Below are positions 16,287-20,540 of a stretch of DNA of 20,540 bases, piece after piece. The number at the start of each line of letters is the position of its first letter. Position 1 is the first letter of the stretch. The notes below the pieces were generated by a model. That model was not told the DNA's origin, did not search any database, and saw only the letters and a list, made by a program, of their open reading frames with translations. A program made the translations under genes and the position numbers. The DNA is from a virus: positions 1 through 20,540 of IMG/VR virus record IMGVR_UViG_3300013094_000353; one strand, 5' to 3'.

Positions 16287-16753
16287 TGGCATACTCAGGT
16301 CGTTTTCATCCCAGAAACCAGAAAAAGTATTATGGAGACGTCTCCAATATTTGGTACAGAAGTCTCTGGGAAAGAAAGGTTATGGAATGGTTTGACGATA
16401 ACGAAAACGTTGTTGAATGGTCAAACGAAGAACTGATCATTCCATATATCTCCCCTCTAGACAATAAATATCATAGATACTTTCCCGATTTTGTAGCTAA
16501 GATAAAAGGTAAAGACGGAAGTATCAAAAGGTTTGTGATTGAGATTAAACCCGAGAAACAAACCAAGCCGCCTGTGAAGCCAAAAAAGGTGACCAGAAGC
16601 TTCATTAATGAGGTTGCGACTTGGGGAGTGAATGAAGCCAAGTTTAAAGCCGCCAGAGAGTTTTGCGCTGATCGCGGTTGGCATTTTGAAATTATTACAG
16701 AAAGAGAGTTAAAAATACCTGATGGCAAGTCTAATAGAAAAAGTAAGGGATAA
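16286..16753 (+). CDS. 4: Head completion protein gp4 (PD-(D/E)XK nuclease fold)
   Basis: This 155-residue protein closely follows T4 gp4 (also called gp50/65; about 150 residues), which is needed to finish DNA-filled heads so tails can join. SLWERKVMEWFDDNENVVEW (26-45), EELIIPYISPLDNKYHRYFP (48-67) and INEVATWGVNEAKFKAAREF (106-125) align almost without gaps to T4. A TnsA/PD-(D/E)XK-type active-site set is intact: E29, D68 in FPD, and E86-x-K88 in VIEIKP. A nuclease trimming or proofreading role is therefore plausible. The start at 16286 gives the T4-like N-terminus (MAYSGRFHPRN). The gene overlaps the next one by 32 bases. Confidence 0.94.
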   Translation: MAYSGRFHPRNQKKYYGDVSNIWYRSLWERKVMEWFDDNENVVEWSNEELIIPYISPLDNKYHRYFPDFVAKIKGKDGSIKRFVIEIKPEKQTKPPVKPKKVTRSFINEVATWGVNEAKFKAAREFCADRGWHFEIITERELKIPDGKSNRKSKG

Positions 16754-17303
16754 TCTGGCGAAGGAGAACATCCAAGTCAGAACCAAAAAAGCTCGAGACT
16801 GGCTCAGAAGAAACGTAAGAACTCTTCAAACCAGCAGAAGAAGTATTCTATCTGCAACCGATAACATATTCGCAAAAAGAATTATTGTAGGAAAGATGTA
16901 TTTCTATTCCTATGATCCAAAATTAAAAGATGTACTTCCATACTATGATCGTTTCCCATTGGTGATTCCAATTGAAAATTACAGTGATGGGTTTCTTGGT
17001 TTAAATTTACATTACATTTCATCAAAACATCGTTTAGCTTTATTAGACAAACTTTATGGTCTTTTAAACAATAAGAATTTTGATGAAACAACAAGAATGA
17101 GAATCAGTTATAATATCTTAAGCGGTACAAGAAGATATAAAGAATTTGCTCCATGTCTAAAAAGATATCTGTATTCTCATTTAGATTCTAAAGTTGTTGA
17201 GGTTGCACCTGACGATTGGGAAATTGCAATTTTCCTACCAGCAGAACAATTTATTGGAGCCACAGCAACTAAAGTCCAACGTCAATCTCTAAGGCAATTC
17301 TAA
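16722..17303 (+). CDS. Conserved-looking phage protein of unknown function downstream of gp4 (gp2 position candidate)
   Basis: This 193-residue protein starts inside the gp4 gene (32-base overlap) and ends in a TAATG junction with gp54. Residues 1-45 are basic and helical (KARDWLRRNVRTLQTSRR at 23-40). The centre has a compact ordered block, GKMYFYSYDPKLKDVLPYYD (57-76), then RFPLVIPIENYSDGFLGLNL (77-96). It reads like a motif I have seen in T4-like marine phages, but I cannot name the family. The C-terminal part is mixed helix and strand, with a basic end. T4 has gene 2 (DNA end protector) next to gene 4, so a DNA-end or head-neck role is one reading. No sequence match to gp2 was established. 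Basic N-terminal residues would suit DNA binding. Confidence 0.8.
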   Translation: MASLIEKVRDNLAKENIQVRTKKARDWLRRNVRTLQTSRRSILSATDNIFAKRIIVGKMYFYSYDPKLKDVLPYYDRFPLVIPIENYSDGFLGLNLHYISSKHRLALLDKLYGLLNNKNFDETTRMRISYNILSGTRRYKEFAPCLKRYLYSHLDSKVVEVAPDDWEIAIFLPAEQFIGATATKVQRQSLRQF

Positions 17304-18235
17304 TGGCTATTAATTTAAATCCTGTTGGTATCACTAATCCTGATACAATTATTCAACAAAATATCAATAACATTACAGGAAGCATAGAAAGTTCGGTTAC
17401 GAGAAATATAAGAAATCCTGTTTTGGCTGGAGCAGCACAATCATTATTGGGGGCAATTCTAGGAAACAATCAAAACACATCAGCAAATTTCCAAGCTCCA
17501 TCTAGTCAAACAAACCAAAATATATCAAACATAGCTAGACTGTTTAGCGAACTAGACAATAGATCAGAATTTTCAAAATCATGTAAATTCTTAGTCAATA
17601 TACCTAATCCTCCATGTATAAAAAATTATGCTGGAGTTGGGCTAACATCACCATCTCTACAGTTCGCATGTCATACTGCCGAATTACCAGGTGTAAATCT
17701 ACATCCTATTGAATTTAGACATAATGCATTCACACAAAGAGTTGCACATTTTCCAACATTTGATCCAATCACTCTAACATTCTATTGTTTCGGTGATATG
17801 ATTGAAAAGAATTATTTTGAATATTGGCTTAGTTATATGCTTGATTTTCAAAGCGGTCTTTTAAATTATCCAAGAGACAAAAACAATCAGCCTGTTTCTA
17901 TGACAGATATTTCAATAACTGCTTATACGAACTCTGGACAACCAAATTACATAATTAAACTTTTTGATGCATTTCCAATCTCAATAAATGCTATGGGATT
18001 AAACTGGCAAGAAGACAGAATACATGAACTCCAAGTAACTTTTGCTTATACGAAATGGAGAACTGGATTCACTGATGCTAATCCGAATTTCCCAGTTGGA
18101 TCTGGAATTAATATTCCTGAAGGAAAATCATCTAATCCTAATGCTGGCTTAAATGGTTCTGTTTCTCCTTCTGTATCAATTCCAGCTATCAACCCATCTA
18201 CCCTAAACTTTTCTCCTCCTCCGACAATTAAATAA
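17303..18235 (+). CDS. 54: Baseplate tail-tube initiator gp54
   Basis: This 310-residue protein (T4 gp54 about 320) forms the ring on which tube protein gp19 polymerises. The gp19/tube fold is visible from residue 90: SKSCKFLVNIPNPP, a loop with SLQFACHTAELPG, FDPITLTFYCFGDM (about 153-166), GLLNYPRDKNNQPV (about 189-202), DAFPISINAMGLNW (about 221-234) and HELQVTFAYTKWRTG (about 242-256). These parallel T4 GLRALPQDV, CIPISVSAPELSY and TFDVTFAYRVMQAG. Residues 1-85 are a poorly conserved Asn/Gln-rich helical arm, and the C-terminal 50 residues are Ser/Pro-rich and probably flexible. It overlaps the preceding gene by one base. Confidence 0.88.
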   Translation: MAINLNPVGITNPDTIIQQNINNITGSIESSVTRNIRNPVLAGAAQSLLGAILGNNQNTSANFQAPSSQTNQNISNIARLFSELDNRSEFSKSCKFLVNIPNPPCIKNYAGVGLTSPSLQFACHTAELPGVNLHPIEFRHNAFTQRVAHFPTFDPITLTFYCFGDMIEKNYFEYWLSYMLDFQSGLLNYPRDKNNQPVSMTDISITAYTNSGQPNYIIKLFDAFPISINAMGLNWQEDRIHELQVTFAYTKWRTGFTDANPNFPVGSGINIPEGKSSNPNAGLNGSVSPSVSIPAINPSTLNFSPPPTIK

Positions 18236-18249
18236 AATAAGGTGACTAT

Positions 18250-18987
18250 ATGAAATTGCCAAAAATTGAAACTCCGATATATCAGGCAAAATTGCTTTCT
18301 ATAAAAGAACCAGTGATGTTTAGACCATTTCTGGTTAAAGAACAAAAATTGATGCTGCAGATTGTAGAAGAAAGAGATCCAAAAGAATCAATTAAAATTA
18401 CAAAAACAATAATTAAAAATTGTTTGCTAGATCAGTCAATTGACGTTGATGCTCTACCATCGGTCGATATTGAAATTCTATTTCTGAATTTCAGAGCCAG
18501 ATCAATGGGAGAAAATCTAGATGTCTTTTTTAAATGTAAGAATTTGGTTGGTGATGGAGAAGAGAAAAAAGAATGCGGAATGGTTATTGAATCCTCAATT
18601 AACCTACTAGAAGTTCCAGTGGCAAATCAGGATTATAACAATAGAATTATGATCTCTGATGACATCGGGATACAAATGAAGTTGCCAACATTCGAGATAG
18701 TGGAAAGTATTGCAAATGTTGACGCTAATGTTGAAAACTCAGAATTCAAATCTATAGCAATGTGTATTGATTTTATTTTTGAAAAAGAAAATGTGTACTA
18801 CGCTAAAGATGCTACATTGGAGGAATTGATAGAGTTTATAGTGCAGCTTCCTCCTGAAAAATATGAGCTTATAACTAAATATTTCAATAATATACCGATA
18901 GTTAGAAAAGAATTAGATAAAGAATGTCCAAAATGCGGATTTAAGCACAACTTTGTGCTGGAGGGTCTCAACGATTTTTTTATCTAA
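18250..18987 (+). CDS. 26: gp26-like baseplate hub / tape-measure chaperone protein (zero-frame product)
   Basis: This 245-residue product (T4 gp26 about 208) belongs by pattern to the T4 gp26 hub-assembly family: an N-terminal strand with FRPFLVKEQKLML (24-36), a helical LPSVDIEILFLNFRARSMGE block (69-88), a Cys strand VFFKCKN (92-98) with C109, and a terminal zinc-ribbon half CPKCGFKH (226-233). C96, C109, C226 and C229 could bind one zinc ion. A strong AAGGTGA site (18239-18245) precedes the ATG at 18250. The family is thought to act in hub/tape-measure assembly rather than as a large virion part. The last codons before the stop hold a T7 run, and a second frame continues past it. The longer product is described separately. 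No separate gene 51 follows, although T4 has one here. Confidence 0.82.
   Translation: MKLPKIETPIYQAKLLSIKEPVMFRPFLVKEQKLMLQIVEERDPKESIKITKTIIKNCLLDQSIDVDALPSVDIEILFLNFRARSMGENLDVFFKCKNLVGDGEEKKECGMVIESSINLLEVPVANQDYNNRIMISDDIGIQMKLPTFEIVESIANVDANVENSEFKSIAMCIDFIFEKENVYYAKDATLEELIEFIVQLPPEKYELITKYFNNIPIVRKELDKECPKCGFKHNFVLEGLNDFFI
18975..18981 (+). promoter_or_regulatory. Candidate -1 programmed ribosomal frameshift site (T TTT TTT)
   Basis: Seven T residues lie in the zero-frame phase GA-T TTT TTT ATC TAA, the X XXY YYZ arrangement that lets two adjacent Phe tRNAs slip back one base. The zero-frame stop (18985-18987) follows two codons later. Seven bases after the run, CTTTGG (18989-18994) can pair with TTAAAG (19005-19010). 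This is a weak six-pair stem with two G-U pairs, at a spacing usual for frameshift stimulators. RNA polymerase slippage on the T run is an alternative route to the same product. Confidence 0.72.
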
Positions 18988-19184
18988 GCTTTGGTAATGA
19001 TGGGTTAAAGGACTATTACAGTTTAAATTTCTCTCTCCTTTATCACCATAAAATTGATTTTAGAATTTTCGATGATATGATTCCTTGGGAAAAAGACATT
19101 TATATTGGAATGTTATCCAATAAAATTAAAGAAGAACAAGAAGCGGCAAAACTGAGAGAAATGCAGATAAAGACTAGAAGGTAA
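18981..19184 (+). CDS. Frameshift extension of gp26 (tape-measure chaperone T-like part)
   Basis: After a -1 slip on the T7 run, the frame reads 67 further codons (TAT CTA AGC TTT GGT ...) and stops at TAA 19182-19184, giving a 311-residue fusion. This frame is open only from 18945, and its first ATG is deep inside the conserved-looking part (in FDDMIPWEK). It therefore has no credible start of its own and seems to exist only as an extension. The content is protein-like: KDYYSLNFSLLYHHKI, then MIPWEKDIYIGMLSNKI, then a charged helix EEQEAAKLREMQ. The aromatic YY-LNFSL-YHHK and PWE-IY pattern is one I associate with T domains of phage tail chaperones; that link is from memory. The strong AGAAGG site for the next gene lies in its last codons. 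Confidence 0.75.
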   Translation, partial: YLSFGNDGLKDYYSLNFSLLYHHKIDFRIFDDMIPWEKDIYIGMLSNKIKEEQEAAKLREMQIKTRR

Positions 19185-19188
19185 GTAA

Positions 19189-20540
19189 ATGGCTACGGCT
19201 ACAGGTTTTTCTATCAAATCTCTTGTTTCTACAATTAGACAACAAGATCCAAATATTGACGTCAAAGACGCCAAAGAAATTGCTGAACAGATTAGAAACA
19301 ATATTATGAAGTCGTTGGTTGGCGAAAGAGTCACATACACCAGAAAAACGTCTGCAAAAAGTAAAGAAGAAGCTCCAAAAAAAGAAAACAAAAAAGAAGA
19401 TAAAAAAGAAACCTACAGAACTCCTGATGGTAAATTCTCATCATTTAATAAAATGGTTGAAGGTGGATTAAAAGAAATCAGAAATGATCTTAAAAAGAAT
19501 ACAAGTGGAATATCGACTATTGAGAAGAATTCTAATGAAATCGGAAAAGACATTAAAGAAATAATTAAAAATATTAATTCTGAAAGAGTTTCTAAAAGTA
19601 AAGACGTACAGCAAGAAAAATACAAGCTAATTAATCCTAGAGTAACAGTAGAGAAAGACAATCAAGAAATGACTGGTGAAAGAATGTCACCGTCAGGAGT
19701 TCTATCACAAATTAAAAAAATACAAGAAGAAAATTCAAATAAATTAGTAGATCTTGCGAAAGACGTAAAGTTTATAAAGAATAAAAGTGAAGAACAAGAC
19801 AACCAAACAAAAGAAGCAAAAGAAGCTGAAAAGAAATATGCTTTAGAAGATTTAAATAAAAAGCTAGACAGTATTTTAGAGAAATTGAGTAAAGATAAAA
19901 AAGAAAGTATATTTGATATTTTTTCTAATCTTTTAGGAAGCACATTTAAAAGTGCACTAGGGATAATCACAGGAATATTAACTTTAAATTTTGGTACAAT
20001 AATGAGGGCACTTGCTGACATAGGGTCTTCTTTAGTTCAAGCTGGAGCTAAGGGGCTTAGATGGTTAGGAGCACTTGCTGTCGAGAATCCTGTTGGCGCT
20101 TTAGTTGTTGGAACTGCAGCTGTAGCAGTTGGTGGTGCAGCATATCAAGCAAATAAATCAGGTGATCTTGAACAACAAATACTTAAAGCTTCCGCATTAG
20201 GCGATAAGAAAAAAGTAGAAGAATTAGTTAGACAAAAGAAAAGAACTGACATCATGTTTGATCCTGGTGCAGAATATGGAGTTGGAGAAACTGATGCTGT
20301 AGAGGTTGAAGCTGATATTGAAAAACAAACTAAAGAATATCTTGGTAGAGGCGAAGATCTAAGAAAAAACATCAACAAGAATTGGGAAATGTTAAAAAAT
20401 GAGTTAGATGCGTGGATTGATTCTCAACAAGATGTCACAAGTGAATATAGAGAAAAATTAAGAACATGGTATATGTACTACTATGATGTTTGGAAAAAAG
20501 AATTTCCGACTGATCCACCAGATATAAACTCTTTCATAAG
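19189..20540 (+). CDS. Probable tape-measure or hub-core protein, C-terminus outside the window
   Basis: The frame is open for 450 residues from an ATG at 19189 to the window edge. A strong AGAAGG site (19176-19181) precedes it, and it lies four bases after the gp26 extension stop. Residues 1-50 are helical. About 50-75 is a Lys/Glu-rich low-complexity stretch. About 80-240 is charged helix with heptad-like spacing and probable coiled coils (KIQEENSNKLVDLAKDV, LNKKLDSILEKL). About 241-323 is hydrophobic (FSNLLGSTFKSALGIITGIL, NPVGALVVGTAAVAVGGAAY), and the remainder is charged helix with WEMLKNELDAWID. A long helical rod with a membrane-competent segment right after a G/GT-type chaperone fits a tape measure (T4 gene 29 position), but no sequence match was recognised. 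Any lytic domain would lie beyond the edge. Confidence 0.68.
   Translation, partial: MATATGFSIKSLVSTIRQQDPNIDVKDAKEIAEQIRNNIMKSLVGERVTYTRKTSAKSKEEAPKKENKKEDKKETYRTPDGKFSSFNKMVEGGLKEIRNDLKKNTSGISTIEKNSNEIGKDIKEIIKNINSERVSKSKDVQQEKYKLINPRVTVEKDNQEMTGERMSPSGVLSQIKKIQEENSNKLVDLAKDVKFIKNKSEEQDNQTKEAKEAEKKYALEDLNKKLDSILEKLSKDKKESIFDIFSNLLGSTFKSALGIITGILTLNFGTIMRALADIGSSLVQAGAKGLRWLGALAVENPVGALVVGTAAVAVGGAAYQANKSGDLEQQILKASALGDKKKVEELVRQKKRTDIMFDPGAEYGVGETDAVEVEADIEKQTKEYLGRGEDLRKNINKNWEMLKNELDAWIDSQQDVTSEYREKLRTWYMYYYDVWKKEFPTDPPDINSFI

Noticed and set aside
18046-18345. 99-codon minus-strand frame opposite the end of gp54 and start of gp26
   Set aside because: It lies antisense to two well-supported genes, has no ribosome site of note and no protein-like pattern. 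It is a shadow frame.
18989-19010. CTTTGG/TTAAAG stem as a transcription terminator after gp26
   Set aside because: The stem is weak, has no T run behind it, and lies inside the coding frame of the extension. It is better read as a possible minor frameshift stimulator, if anything.
19113-20378. Several minus-strand frames rich in Phe/Ser/Leu opposite the tape-measure candidate
   Set aside because: Lys/Glu-rich AAA/GAA coding on the plus strand automatically gives open TTT/TTC frames on the other strand. They have no ribosome sites and overlap a strong gene.

Overview
The window is part of a T4-like contractile-tail phage genome (or a prophage or metagenome-derived equivalent). It covers most of the baseplate genes, a head-completion nuclease gene and the start of the tape-measure region. 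The DNA is AT-rich and the structural proteins are rich in Asn and Thr. Three traits point to the marine T4-like group (cyanomyophages, pelagimyophages and relatives) rather than to T4 itself: a hub protein gp5 with no room for a lysozyme domain, a large DUF4815-type structural protein after gp8, and T4-type late promoters of the form TATAAATA. The host cannot be named from this window. No tRNA, CRISPR array, insertion sequence or integrase was seen, and almost every base is coding.

Left arm (minus strand, read from 16236 down to 1): gp48-like tail-tube cap, gp53 wedge, gp27-like hub, gp5 hub/spike, an unrecognised 213-residue helical protein, gp25 wedge, gp6 wedge, a 1271-residue protein in the gp7 position, gp8 wedge, and a DUF4815-type protein whose C-terminus lies outside the window. 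The genes abut or overlap by one base (TAATG) or sit within about 13 bases of each other, as in one long late operon of baseplate parts. The order 25-6-7-8 follows the wedge assembly set.

Right arm (plus strand, 16286 to the end): gp4 head-completion protein, an unrecognised but ordered 193-residue protein, gp54 (tube initiator), gp26, and a coiled-coil protein with a hydrophobic stretch that is the likely tape measure, cut by the window edge. The two arms diverge from a 49-base gap holding one perfect TATAAATA on each strand. The predicted start sites lie so close that the two transcripts would overlap at their 5' ends.

The most notable signal is at the end of gp26. Seven T residues (18975-18981) in the phase T TTT TTT come two codons before the stop. 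The -1 frame then continues for 67 codons with no usable start of its own, and ends 4 bases before the putative tape-measure gene. This is the layout of the G/GT tape-measure chaperone frameshift of other tailed phages, placed here on a T4-type gp26. Other points worth attention are repeated modules inside the gp7-position protein, a beta-type GxGY module shared by gp6, the gp7-position protein and gp8, and two ordered but unidentified genes.
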